The position numbers and the translations under genes are program-made. A model generated the notes under the pieces. The model was not told the DNA's origin and ran no database searches. It saw only the letters and a list, made by a program, of their open reading frames with translations. Shown piece after piece: positions 1 to 11,634 of a DNA stretch of 64,000 nucleotides; within the stretch, counting starts at the first letter, position 1; each line of letters opens with the position of its first letter. Location: positions 36,401,501 through 36,465,500 of the forward strand of contig NC_091966.1 in NCBI RefSeq assembly GCF_036711975.1, given 5' to 3'. The stretch is from Onthophagus taurus (taxonomy: Eukaryota > Arthropoda > Insecta > Coleoptera > Scarabaeidae).

Positions 1-229
1 CGGTAATTGAATTATGTGCTCTTCCTGCAAAGTTGGACAATCTTGGATGTCGAAGATCGCGATGATGATGTTATGGTTGATACAAATAGGGCCGTTAAAT
101 ATTTTTCTTATTGGCTTATTCGAAAGTTTTTTAAGATTGATTGGCCCTATATTTTTAAAAATTAAACAATTTTCGAACGTGAAAACGTTACTAATCCATC
201 TAATTTAATTTAGATTATCGATTTTTTGA

Positions 230-1020
230 AAGACGGTCTTTCTAATCGATTGACCTTAACGACCCTATTTTACCCCAAAAGATATTCCTGCTACCGTTGA
301 AATCACTAATGAAATCGATGCAAATGACCATGTAGAAAAACCTATAGGTCATTTAGCAAAAAAAGTATGCTGAATTTCAATGACTAAAATGGGTACAAAC
401 CAATTTGAAAAATTTATTGCTTTGCCAAATTTTTGAAACATTTCTAATGGACAGAATTATTACGATGCCAATCAGGTTATTAATTGTCAACTAATAACCT
501 ATTTCCAAAGTATCCATTTGGATTTAGGCAAAAATACTCAACAATAGACCAAATGTATAGTATAACCGATACTATTGAACGGACATTGGAAGAAAATAAA
601 GTCTGCTCTGCAGCCTTCCTAGATGTTGCACAAGCCTTTGACAAAGTTTGTTACACAAACGAAACAAAATGCCTTCAAAAGCAACACGTATAGATATTAA
701 TATCGTACATCTCGAATACGCTCTTCAGAGTTAAACAAGAAGATGAACACTCGGACTTAAAAGGCATAGAAGGAGGGAGTCCGTCAAGGCACTGTACTGG
801 GTTCTACTCTGTATCTGCTATATATTGGTGCAATACCAGAGTTGCAAGTTCAGGAGTTATCCACTGGAAAACTATAAACAGCCGGAAATGCAATACTCTA
901 GTGGACCAAAAAATGGAGGAAAGAGTTAAACCAGCAGAAATCAGCACAAAACAGCCGCAAAAAATGCTAACATTTATAGCAATTTTGCTGTTCACAAGAT
1001 ATCACAAATTACCTCAAGAG
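230..1020 (+). pseudogene. Decayed non-LTR reverse transcriptase fragment
   Basis: Residues from 484 read as the start of a reverse transcriptase palm (FGFRQKYSTIDQM, then AAFLDVAQAFDKV, the block holding the first catalytic Asp in Jockey-like elements). About 100 bases later, in another frame, comes QGTVLGSTLYLLYIG, the next conserved block. Sequence upstream to about 230 looks like the same element in broken frames. Stops and frameshifts mean no protein is made. Boundaries are approximate. Confidence 0.7.
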
Positions 1021-1650
1021 CGGTTTTATTAGTCAACAGATGAAGACTTGGGAATGTACTTTTTGTAATTCGCTACGGTAATGGAAGCTATAACAGTACT
1101 CAAACGGGTGCTGTAATGAGACTCCTTACAGCATCCGATGCTGTAATGAGATTTTAGTAACATTTTATGGAACCAGTTCAAGTTGGTGACATTGGGTCAT
1201 TAATTTTTCTTGTTGTCAATGTGACAATTTTTGTCTATGGATGTTTAAACACGTTCTTAGCATCGAATACAAAGTCCACAATGATGAGGACATTGACTCT
1301 GAGCAATTTCTCTTATTTTGGGAGGTGTACATCAAACATTTTTTTCAGGTGAATATATTTTGTGTTTTGACAGTTTCTAATTGTCAATTCAAAGTTTCTA
1401 TTTTCAAGTGTTCCGGTCTTACCAACTGCTACATACCTATTTCCCTACATTGCCAAAATTTACTTTATTTTTGTTAAAAAAAAGTATAAAAACGCGAATT
1501 GCAAAAAATAGCATAAAAACACGTTTCATAAGATTTAAATCACTCATTCATTAAAAAACTCGTGGCTTCGCCACTCGTTTTTCAACTTGAATTCGTGCAT
1601 TTCAAGCGTGTCTTACGAAATTTGTTTTTTAATATACTATTGTCTATAAT
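1021..1650. other. No gene recognised
   Basis: AT-rich sequence with short unconvincing reading frames. A piece around 1241-1350 may be a degenerate upstream part of the piggyBac relic that follows, but I could not align it to a known motif. Confidence 0.4.
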
Positions 1651-1898
1651 GTAAAATTTTTACATTTAACAGACAACACCCAAATAGGAAGCTCCCAAGA
1701 TAGTATGTATATAATTCGACCGTTCATGAATAAAATTATTGAAAATTTTTGCAAGTGGGGTTGCTCCATAAGCAGTAAAATTTTTACATTTAACAGACAA
1801 CACCCAAATAGGAAGCTCCCAAGATAGTATGTATATAATTCGACCGTTCATGAATAAAATTATTGAAAATTTTTGCAAGTGGGGTTGCTCCATAAGCA
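1651..1898. repeat. Perfect 124-bp tandem duplication (2 copies)
   Basis: Copy 1 is 1651-1774 and copy 2 is 1775-1898, identical by eye over the full 124 bases. The identity implies a recent event or an assembly artefact. The unit spans the start of the piggyBac relic that continues from the second copy. Confidence 0.9.
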
Positions 1899-2225
1899 GA
1901 TATCAATAGATGAATCTGTGGTGAAATATTTTGGTCACAATCCTGCAAAACAATTTATAAGAAATAAACCTGTAAGATTGGGATACAAAAACTGGATGAT
2001 AAGTAGCTCTTCTGGGCTTCTTACTAATTGCTATGGGTTTTATGTGTACTGTGGTAAAAAACATAATGAAACCGAAGATTTCAAGGGAATACCACTTGTA
2101 GCGAAGGTGGTTCTAAACCTTATAAAATACATTTCTAGCCCAAGACACCAAGAATTTTTTTTCTGTAAAAAAACTATGTGCACCGAGAAAGGCAGTTTTG
2201 AATCCTACCATACTACTACCTAACG
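1860..2225 (+). pseudogene. piggyBac transposase relic
   Basis: The frame from 1873 reads SIDESVVKYFGHNPAKQFI, then a GYKNW motif and FYVYCGK, the block around the first catalytic Asp of piggyBac (PGBD-type) transposases. It continues to VVLNLI..SSPRHQEFFF and then loses the family pattern. Only a central third of a transposase is present, and the preceding 124-bp duplication disrupts the frame. Confidence 0.75.
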
Positions 2226-2274
2226 TCCTCATATGAGGTCGGGGTGACTTTTATACAAATTAGAATTAAACAAT

Positions 2275-3400
2275 TTAAAATTGAAAACTGTTTGTAAAAT
2301 GGACGAAAAATACAAGCCACGTTAAAAATTTAATGAAAAAGTATATATACTTTTGATATACTTGATATTGTTTTATACTCTGAACATGCGTGTAACGTTG
2401 CATATCAAAAGCAGCTACTATGGTTTGAATTACTGTAAGAAGTGCTGTCATTGTTGATTTTTTCTGTTGATACTTTGTTATTAATTTCTTTTCCGTTATT
2501 TGTTTCATGATTCTGTTTTTTATTATAGTTTCGAAAACTTTTGACATTATTGGTACTATTGACATTGGTCTATATTTGCTTTTATCATTTGGATCACCTG
2601 GTTTTTGAATGGGGATGACTCTAACATACTTTAATTCATTTGGAAAAGTTCCCTCTCTCAAGCATTTGTTTAATAATATACATAATACTTCTCTTATTGT
2701 TGGTTCTATGTTCTGAATTAGTTTTGTTGTCATCCTGTAAACATCTTTTGAATTTGTCTTATTCAAGTTTTTAATTATCTTTTCCACTTCTTCTTCTCCA
2801 ATTTCTTCTAGTTTCATTCCTTCTTCTTCTTCAATTTGCTCAAGCCCAATAGGATCTTTTATTTCCATATTGATAGTTTGAGTTTTACCACTGTTTACAA
2901 AAAATTTATTCATTTGCGTCCAGAAGAGAACTATTTTCTTTCTTGCGCCTTGTTTTTCCAGTTTCTTACTTCACTATATTCCAGGCAGCAGTTATTTTAT
3001 TATGTGAATTCTTCATAAATTGTTTATAAGCTTCTTTTTTTGTATAATATATAATAATATCAATCTTCTCAACTCACGTTTTTTTATTTGATACAATTCT
3101 TTGTATTTCTTTTCTTTCATTACTTCAGCTATTGTGTAGATAGCATCTAAAGTGTTTTTCATCTTTCTTAAGTCATCTGAATTCATTTTAGTGTTGATAG
3201 TACATGTTTTCTTTTTTATTCTTAATTTACTTATGAAATGTTCTGTTGTTCCTTTATTTATTAGTCTTATTTTTGTATGTTTGTTCTTTTCAGTTTTATA
3301 TTCAAGAACAATTGTTGTCAATTGCGCTAGATGGTCAAAAAGATGCCAGTTTACTGTATTTTTTATGACAACCTGCGTAAATGTATTGATAATAATTCTC
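2275..3400 (-). pseudogene. Non-LTR retrotransposon, endonuclease-RT linker and N-terminal RT
   Basis: Read on the minus strand, 3400-3013 gives a linker-like basic region (NTVNWHLFDHLAQL, then LEYKTEKNKHTKIRL). 2913-2275 gives the start of a reverse transcriptase: LREGTFPNELKYVRVIPIQK, KYRPMSIVPIMSKVFE, then STMTALLTVI. The catalytic palm is missing, so the piece is truncated at its 3' side near 2275. The two frames are separated by a short broken stretch. Confidence 0.75.
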
Positions 3401-3402
3401 CA

Positions 3403-3474
3403 TCAATAAAAACTAGCAAATACCACCCATATTATCGCCCTAGATCGATTAAGATCTATTATTGCTTTAAATTT
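3403..3474 (-). other. Tentative last exon of the lipase
   Basis: After the lipase exon that ends at 3739 in phase 1, an AG at 3475-3476 would continue the frame (TGC A|AA TTT AAA...) for 24 codons to a TGA at 3403-3405. The product KFKAIIDLNRSRA is only faintly like the C-terminal strands of pancreatic-type lipases and the polypyrimidine tract is weak. The true 3' exon may have been displaced by the adjacent retrotransposon. Confidence 0.3.
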
Positions 3475-3738
3475 CTTTGTATATAAGAGAATAATGCAGC
3501 AACAAGTGTTTTTTTGAGGTTGGATGTGATACAAGTCAAATGCAACAGAACATAATTTATCAATCCAGTGAGAGTCAATAATAGTTGTAACTGGTACAAC
3601 TTACAAGACTGTTATGTCAATGAGAAGTAAAACTTAAATGTAAGATAAAATCAAATAAAGGTTATGTCAGAATACAATTCAGATAACAAATAATTAAGGT
3701 TGTGATATGTAGACACCATAAAAGTTAAATTAACTTAC

Positions 3739-5208
3739 TGCAATAAGGAGATTTAGGAGTTGTCATAAAAAACTGTGTATGATTCACTTGACGCTTAAAA
3801 TGTGGATTTTTTAAATGCCTTAAATAACTTTGATAACTATTTATGCCAAAAGTAATGCAATGTTGGTTTTTATAACCACATTTAAAACATGTCCCATTCA
3901 TAAATGCCTAAAATACAAAAAATTAATTAGATATACATTTTACAATTGAATAAAAAATAAAATACCTCATATGAATCACATGAAATTGTTAAATACGGGC
4001 AAGATGGATTCATATTAATGCTATCTATAAAGATTTCGTGACTTCTCACATGATTACAAGCCATAAATTTTTGTGCACCCAATACTAAACCATTTGTACT
4101 GGCAAAATCAGAAAACGTTTTTCTACAACCAGGTTGATCATAACCTCCATTTACATAAAAATCAACGTGACCAATTGCTTCTTGTATTCCAAATGCTAAA
4201 CTAGTAAAATCTCCTGCATCTGTATGAATGATATCGACATATTTTGCTGCTGATTTGTCTAAACGAACTGGTGGTTGAGTGTTTGAAAAATGAGGACCAG
4301 CAGGATCCATTCCGGTTATTCTTCCCATTGTAAATCCAAAATCCTTTCAATAAAAAAATATCTGATTTTGTGTTGTTGTAACATATTAAATTGTTACCTT
4401 TTTTAATTGATAACCGATATATCCACACATATGTGCACCTAAAGAGTGCCCAATACAATGTACTCTATCAAAACCATGCTCATCTTCTCCATAAAGTGCT
4501 TCAAGTAAATGAGCAGTTACAGCACCAATTAAACGAATATTGGCAACTGCTTGAGGATAAGGTGGATTTGAAGCATTGCCCCAATCAACAATAATAATGT
4601 TACATTTTTCTCTAACAAGTAGTTTATCTTTTAAACTTAATATCTAAAAAATAATTAAAAAAAAATTAAGGCATAATCAAAATATAAAACGTTTCATACC
4701 CAATGCTTTTTACCATTATCAGTAAATCCGTGGATAAGTACATATAATGGTAATTCAAGATCCATATTAGCATCAGAATCTAAAAAAACCTCATACATAT
4801 CTAAATAAATAGGTACAACAGAATTCCTTCTTGTATACAACGCAAAACGAGGGTGAACCTAAGAATTATATAAATTTATAATCTTAACACAAATTTACTT
4901 CATCACATACTTTCAATAGAGGCTCCGGAAAACGACTTTCTGGTCTAAAATTACTTGTCCAAGGATCACTTAAATCAAAACAGCCATAACTCCCAAAACA
5001 CTTCGGTTTTGGGGCATCTAAAATGTTTTTAAATTAAAATAGTTGTGCCAAAAACTTTTGTGCAAACCTATAAAGTACCTTCCCCAACAGTCAACAGGTA
5101 GTTGTTGTATGTGGTAAGTTCATCTTGACCATAACTCGATTGAATAACAGTTTCGTTGGTCACCATCATTAATGTGTTTAAAAATAAAGTACTATTTATC
5201 AAGATCAT
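3739..5208 (-). CDS. Pancreatic-type triacylglycerol lipase (alpha/beta hydrolase)
   Basis: Six exons on the minus strand, 5079-5208, 4911-5017, 4700-4858, 4398-4643, 3966-4343 and 3739-3907, all with GT-AG borders and compatible phases, give about 396 residues. The order matches insect pancreatic-lipase relatives: CFGSYGCFDL near the N terminus, the oxyanion-side YVLIHGFTDNGKKHW, VDWG, the nucleophile elbow GHSLGAH (exon 4), the acid residue in GMDPAGP, and the catalytic His in CNHVRSH (exon 5). The triad therefore looks intact. Family members hydrolyse acylglycerols or phospholipids, usually outside the cell. The chosen ATG (5208) is followed by a modest hydrophobic stretch rather than a textbook signal peptide, so a further 5' exon is possible. 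The 3' end is uncertain (exon 6 ends in phase 1). The exact substrate cannot be told. Confidence 0.88.
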
Positions 5209-5848
5209 TTTTAATTTCTATATTTTCATTTATATCTTTTTCACGTTAAAAATCTTGACCGTCTCACTTAAAACCACCTCGCGACCGTTCCTTACATCCG
5301 ACTATTTTAAACCCATGCAAGATCCGCATGGGAAGCGCCCCACCAATTTTTTGAAAAACGTCGTCGAGAAACTGATATCTTCAAAGGTTCAAGGGTTACA
5401 ATAATACCGTCTAGAGTGTGTACACTCTTATTGAAAATTTCTAGAAGATTTAGGATACCGGTTTTATCGTTTAAGGATAAGAAGGGGTTGAACCTTCTTC
5501 AAAACCAGAATCCCTAATTATGTATGAATGCTAAAAAAAAGGGATAGAACACTTTGATGATTTTGAGTACTTTAAGTTGAATATTTACGAAGAAAACTTT
5601 ATGGTTAGGCTTAAATACGCATTTTATTTAGTACTGTGTACGTCAATTGATAAGAACGTTAGGTCATATTATGATTTCAAAGAAATGTTTATGGTTCAAA
5701 TGAGGGTATAAAAAGTGGTTTCATATTTCATAGTCATAATATTTCAAATACACGATAAAATGAAAAAAAAATATTTCTAAGATAATTAATTATAAAACAT
5801 TTAATTTAAATTAATTCCAAAAATTATATTTTTTAAACCTATTTATTA
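5209..5848. other. Lipase-Maea intergenic region
   Basis: No coding frame with family support. The plus-strand ORF at 5156-5404 overlaps the lipase first exon antisense and is a shadow. A TATA-like run sits near 5708, with nothing to tie it to a start site. Confidence 0.5.
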
Positions 5849-6010
5849 AACGTCAAAATTGACGCATAACGAAACGTCAAAGTGACGTTTTAAACGTCAA
5901 ATAAAAAATGATTGTATTTAAATTCAAATTTACAATTTCCTATAAACGAAATAACGTTTTCTGTAATTAATTTAGATACCGTTCGTTAGATATCGTTCGT
6001 AAACGTCAAT
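5849..6010. promoter_or_regulatory. Cluster of ACGTCA / TGACGT half-sites upstream of Maea
   Basis: Between 5849 and 5911 the motif aaACGTCAA or its complement occurs about five times in both orientations, with another at 6001-6008. TGACGT is the half-site bound by CREB/ATF-type bZIP factors. Position 140-300 bases upstream of the Maea ATG suits a promoter. Function is inferred from motif and position only. Confidence 0.4.
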
Positions 6011-6149
6011 CCGTCGTTCGTAATCACCCGTTTTGTAAAGAAAATCAGCTGTTCAGCTACAGATGCAGTCATCTGTATTTATGTTTTTGTAATTCCCTTT
6101 GTCGCGCGCGCGATCGCCGTAGAACCAAAACGAACGGCCGTTCGACAAA

Positions 6150-9100
6150 ATGGCAGACGTTAAAGCGCTTGAACATCCCACCTTGAAGGTCGTTTAAACC
6201 TCCCATAAAACCCTTTGAACGAATAACCCTAATCGACCATTGTAATTTGCTTTCGCAGGTTCCATACGAAATCTTAAATAAAAAATTCCGTACGGCGCAG
6301 AAGACGCTCGATCGAGAGGTGGCACACGTTAACCAAGTCGCTGCAGATATCGAAAAAGATCTTGGTGGTGAAGCTGTTAAAGCGAAGGATATATCTAAGC
6401 TTTTAGGAGGTATGGTTGAGAAGTTGCAGGTTTTAAAGCGTAAAGCCGAAGAAAGTATCTCAGAGGAATCTCAAGCTACCAATGTTTGCAAGAGGAGAAT
6501 TGAACATTTAAAAGAACATGTTTCGTTATCTTCAAATGGAATGGTATCACAGGGAGCTCTTAATCAATGGAAAAGCAAGAGGTTGGATCGTATGGTTGTG
6601 GAGTATTTTTTGAGAAATGGTTATTATAATGCCGCTATTACTTTAGCTGAAAGATCTAATGTTAAAGATTTAACTAATATTGGTGAGTCATTTTTTTCCT
6701 GTGATTTTTAAGATAGAGATTTAGAATTATTTTATTTAGATATTTTCTTAACATCTCGGGAAGTAGAAAAATCTTTGGCAAATCGTCAAACGGCAAAATG
6801 TTTATCTTGGTGTCATGATAACCGTTCAAAACTTAGAAAATTAAAATCGAATTTGGAATTTAACTTGCGTGTTCAAGAATTTGTCGAATTGATTAGGTCA
6901 GATAGACGAATGGACGCTATTAAACACTCTCGGAAACATTTTCACAGCTTCGAAGACGAACATTTACAATCTATTCAACAAGTAATGGCTTTGTTAGCGT
7001 TTTCTGTGAATACAAGTATGATTGTTTTTATTATTATATTGGGTTCTCCTTGGAATTTTAAGATGATTTGTTTTGTTAGCAATTGCTCCATATAAAGCTC
7101 TCTTTGCTGAATCACGATGGGATACGCTTATAGAACAATTCAGACAAGAAAATTATAGGTTGTTCCAATTGGCCAGTCAATCGGTATTTACAGTTACTTT
7201 ACAAGCTGGATTATCTGCATTAAAAACACCATATCCTTTTTTACATTTAATTATGATAATTTTTTATTAAGATTCATTGAGTATTGGTTACAAAGCTATC
7301 TAACTTTCTTTGTTTTTTAATTGAACCTAACATTTAGATAATTAATTTTTATTAAATAAAAATACTGTTTGTTGAAAGTCAAAATTTATTCCCATCTCTT
7401 TGAGAGCTCTATACAAATAGTATTTTTAAATTTTGGCAGATAAAATCAATATACATGGATAGACATAAAAAAATAATAGGCACTAAAGTTTATAGCCAAT
7501 AAATTTGGTACAAGAAATACTGAAATTCGATACAACACACATTTTTTCTGTCTATTTATGGTAAACAGTGTCCATTAGTTTACTACAAATCGATTTTTTA
7601 CGAAAGAAATTACAAACGTCTTATTTTTAGATTATATTTATCACTTTCAAAATTTAATTTTTAAAGATATTGTTTACAGTGTTCAAAAATTATACAAATA
7701 TATAACCTGGACGCCGCGGCTTGGGCGCCATATGCGTATCTAACCTAAGAGAGTTGCAGTTTGAAGGAAAAATCTTTAACATGTTAAATATTAATTAAGT
7801 TGCCTTCAAAATGCTTTTTATCTCACGCTGATATCTCAATCAGTTATTGAGATATATGACTTTTAAAGAGTTAGTATGATGATTATGAAGAGTTGATTTC
7901 AAAGAATTATAACACCAAGATTTAAAGATTTGAAGACATGACCTTCAACCCATTAATTACCAATGAAATTTGCTTCAAAATGCTTCGTATCTTATTAGGA
8001 TATCTCAATTGGTTCTTGAGATACGACATTTTAAACTTTGATTAATGTCAATATAAAATTCTTCGATTATCGAAATTCGTAGTTGTATTTAAAAAATTAT
8101 GACGTTGCAGTTTGAAGGAAAGATCTTCAACATGTTGAATATTAATTAAATTGCTTTCAAAATGCTTTTTATTACACGCCGATATCTCAGTTAGTTGTTG
8201 AGATATATGATTTTTAAAGATTTAATATGATGATTATGAAGAGTTGAATTCAAAAAATTATAACACCTACATTTAAAGATTTGAAGAAATGATCTTCAAC
8301 CCATTAATTACCAATAAAATTTGCTTCAAATTGCATCATATCTCGTTAAGATATCTAAATTGGTTCTTGAGATACGACATTTTAAACTTTGATTAATGTC
8401 AATATATAATTCTTCGATTATCGAACTTCATAGTAGTATTTAAAAAAATATGACGCTGTTGTATGAAGATTTGAAAGAAAGATCTTCAAAGATCTTCTTG
8501 ATATGTTAAATATTAATTAAGTTGACTTCAAAATGCTTTTTATCACACGCCGATATCTCAATCAGTTATTGAGATATATGATTTTTAAAGATTTAATATG
8601 ATAATTATGAAGAGTTGAATTAAAAAAATTATAACATCTATATTTAAACGTTTATAGAAACGATCTTTAACCCATTAATTACCAATAAAATATGCTTCAA
8701 AATCCTTCGTATCTTATCAGGATATCTCAATTGGTTCTTGAGATACGACATTTTAAACTTTGATTAATGTCAATATAAAATTCTTCGATTATCGAAATTC
8801 GTAGTTGTATTTAAAAAATTATAACGTTGTAGTTTGAAGATTTGAAACAAAGATCTTCAACATGTTGAATGTTAATTAAGTTGCCTTCAAAATGCTTTTT
8901 ATCTCAGACCGATATCTCAATGAGTTATTGAGATATATGATTTTTAAAGATTTAATATGATGATTATGAAGAGTTGAATTAAAAAAAATATAACACCTAT
9001 ATTTAAACGTTTATAGAAACGATCTTTAACCCATTAATTACCAATAAAATTTGCTTCAAAATGCTTCATACCTTGTTAAGATATCTCTATTGATTCTTGA

Positions 9101-11190
9101 GATACAACATTTTCAACTTTGATTAATATCAATATTATAATTCTTCGATTATCGAAATTCATAGTTGTATTTAAAAAATTTTGACGCTGTTGTATGAAGA
9201 TTTGAAAGGAAGATCTTCAACATGTTAAATATTAATTAAGTTGACTTCAAAATGCTTTTTATCACACGCCGAGATCTCAATCAGTTATTGAGATATATGA
9301 TTTTTAAAGATTTAATATGATAATTATGAAGAGTTGAATTCAAAAAATTATAACACCTAGATTTAAAGATTTGAAGAAATGATCTTGGACCCATTAATTA
9401 CCAATAAAATTTGCTTCAAAATGCTTCATATCTCGTTAAGATACCTCGATTGGTTCTTGAGATACAACATTTTAAATATTGATTAATGTCAATATAAAAT
9501 TCTTCGATTCTCGAAATTCATAGTTGTATTCAAGAAATTATGACGTTGTAGTTTGAAGATCTGAAATAAAGATCTTCAACATGTTGAATATTAATTAAGT
9601 TGCCTTCAAAATGCTTTTTATTACATGCCGATATCTCAGTCAGTTATTGAGATATATGATTTTTAAAGTTTTAATATGATGATTATGAAGAGTTAACTTC
9701 AAAAAATTATAACACCTAGATTTAAAAAAATGATCTTCAACACATTAATTACCAATAAAATTTGCTTCAAATTGCTTCATATCTCGTTAAGATATCTAAA
9801 TTGGTTCTTGAAATACGACATTTTAAACTTTGATAAATGTCATTATAAAATTCTTTGATTCTCGAAATTCATAGTTGCATTTAAAAAATTATGACGTTGC
9901 AGTTTGAAGATTTGAAATAAAGATCTTCAACATGTTGAATATTAATTAAGTTGCCTTCAAAATGCTTTTTATTACACGCCCATATCTCAATCAGTTATTG
10001 AGATATATGATTTTTAAAGTTTTAATATGATGATTATGAAGAGTTGAATTCAAAAAATTATAACACCTGGATTTAACGATTTGAAGAAATAACCTTCCAC
10101 CCATTAATTTCCAATGAAATTTGCTTCAAAATGCTTCGTATCTTGTTAAGATATCTCAATTGGTTCTTGAGATACGACATCTTAAACTTTGATTAATTTC
10201 AATATAATATTATCGATTATCGAAATTCATAGTTGTATTTAAATAATTATTATGTTGTAGTTTGATGATTTGAAAGAAAGATCTTCACATGTTGAATATT
10301 AATTAAGTTGCCTTCAAAATGCTTTTTATCTCACGCCGAATCAGTTATTGAGATATCTTCCCCGAAACGTCTCCCCGTCGTTCAATCCTTCTTCAATCCT
10401 GCTCTTCTATAGTTAATTCATCTTAATTTCTTCGTTATTTTACCTCAGATCTGTGTTTGGGAACACTGTCTAGAAAATATAATAGATGAAGTTTCTTCAA
10501 TCACGGTAAAGATACTTTTGTGAAACAGAATTAACCCTCTGTTATTATTTACAAAATGTGCAAGAACATTTAAACATATCTTGCTATCTTAGTTTGCAGT
10601 AAGGGATCAAAAATAAAGATTAAAATTCCATTATAAGACATAAAAGTTCCCAAGTAATGTATCTACTAATGTTTATTTTGTGCTAGGTAAAAATAAGTGC
10701 AGAAACTTAAAAGTTGAAACTGAGTTGGTTTAAAACTCGTTGCTGACGTTATGATAATCTTTTAACCATTACTGAATGAATCTTATGATAATTGATTTAA
10801 ATTTTTTGATGTATTAAATATTTCCTTAACGGAATATATACTCAGTGTTACACAGAAAATTGTGAAAATCGTAACCCAAGTTGTCCAGTTTGTCATGACT
10901 ATTTAAATAAATTGGCTGAAAATCTTCCTTTTGCGCATTGTTCGCAATCAAGACTTTACTGTCATATTAGTGGTTTGCCATTAAATGAAAATAATCAACC
11001 CATGATGCTACCAAATGGTTTTGTATACGGAGAACAAGTACGTAAAAACTTCATTTTTAATTAAAAAATAAAACATTTTCTTTTATAGGCTTTAGAACAA
11101 ATGGCTACCGAAAATAATGGTCAAGTGATTTGTCCTAAAACTAAGGAGATATACTCGTATAAAAAAGTCGAAAAGGTATATGTAATGTAA
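6150..11190 (+). CDS. Maea: MAEA, E3 ubiquitin transferase of the CTLH complex
   Basis: Six exons: 6150-6188, 6259-6682, 6740-7015, 7080-7230, 10842-11037 and 11089-11190. Together they encode 395 residues, one less than I recall for human MAEA, with co-linear similarity throughout. MAEA (yeast Gid9) is a RING-like subunit of the GID/CTLH ubiquitin ligase. Visible blocks are the N-terminal [19 protein letters not shown], the LisH-CTLH part ([52 protein letters not shown]), CRA ([17 protein letters not shown]), and the zinc-binding module with CPVC, LPFAHC and SRLYCHISG. It ends in the conserved VEKVYVM. The start follows CAAA and gives the family length. Exon 3 must use the GTATGA donor at 7016 to give FSVNTTIAPYK. 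Intron 4 is AT-AC (separate entry). The gene looks intact. Confidence 0.96.
7231..10841 (+). other. Maea: U12-type AT-AC intron 4 of Maea
   Basis: No GT donor lets exon 4 reach exon 5. The frame KTP-QCYTENC is restored only if the intron begins ATATCCTTT at 7231 and ends ATATATAC at 10841. ATATCCTT is the U12 AT-AC donor consensus. TTCCTTAAC at 10822-10830 matches the U12 branch site, with its branch A 12-13 bases from the terminal AC. All three signals belong to the minor spliceosome. Length is 3611 bases, mostly satellite. Confidence 0.92.
7750..10357. repeat. Satellite array, about 7.3 copies of a ~357-bp unit
   Basis: A shared marker (gagatatatga or its variant) falls at about 7849, 8199, 8571, 8929, 9289, 9648, 9999 and 10347, spaced 348-372 bases. 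Each monomer carries two imperfect dyads, TATCTCAA...TTGAGATA about 23 bases long, one after the ATGCTTTTTAT motif and one after GCTTCATATC. Monomers diverge from each other by point changes and small indels. The last is cut off at about 10357. The array lies wholly inside the AT-AC intron of Maea. Confidence 0.93.
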
Positions 11191-11634
11191 GGATACACGC
11201 ACATGTGATATATGTAAATGTAATAATTATATTAAATTGTACGATTTTACATGTACTGCTCGCAAAAACAAAAATACTAAAAGTGTTTTTACTTTTTATT
11301 TACGCGTTATTTTGCTAAGTTTATGATTTAAGATTTAGCTAAGTACTACTTTTTTTTCTTATTTCCTTTTATACTGTGTATTAGCCCCTTCCTAAAGAAA
11401 AAGAAAAGACGACTTTATTTTTTGTGGTTAATAAACATTTTCAAAAGGATTTTCTTTTTGGTTATTTTAAAACCTTATTTTATTTTTAATATAATCACGA
11501 TAAAATCAAGGTTAAAAGTATTAACCCAAATACATTTTTAAAGCAAACATCGATTTTTTCTTAACAAATTTAATATCTATATACACAAAATACAAACTTC
11601 ACCGATATTTTAAGTCCACAAAAATATGTCTTCT
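11191..11634. other. Maea 3' untranslated/intergenic sequence
   Basis: Apart from the poly(A) signal at 11430 I see nothing coding or repetitive here. Confidence 0.5.
11430..11435 (+). terminator. Candidate poly(A) signal of Maea
   Basis: AATAAA 240 bases after the Maea stop codon, in otherwise featureless AT-rich sequence. Confidence 0.45.

Noticed and set aside
6740-7095. Reading Maea exon 3 through to 7095 as one frame
   Set aside because: The family sequence FSVNTTIAPYK is restored only by using the donor at 7016 and the acceptor before 7080; the longer frame has no similarity.
7750-10357. CRISPR-like array
   Set aside because: The repeat unit is a ~357-bp satellite monomer without short constant repeats and unique spacers, inside a eukaryotic intron.
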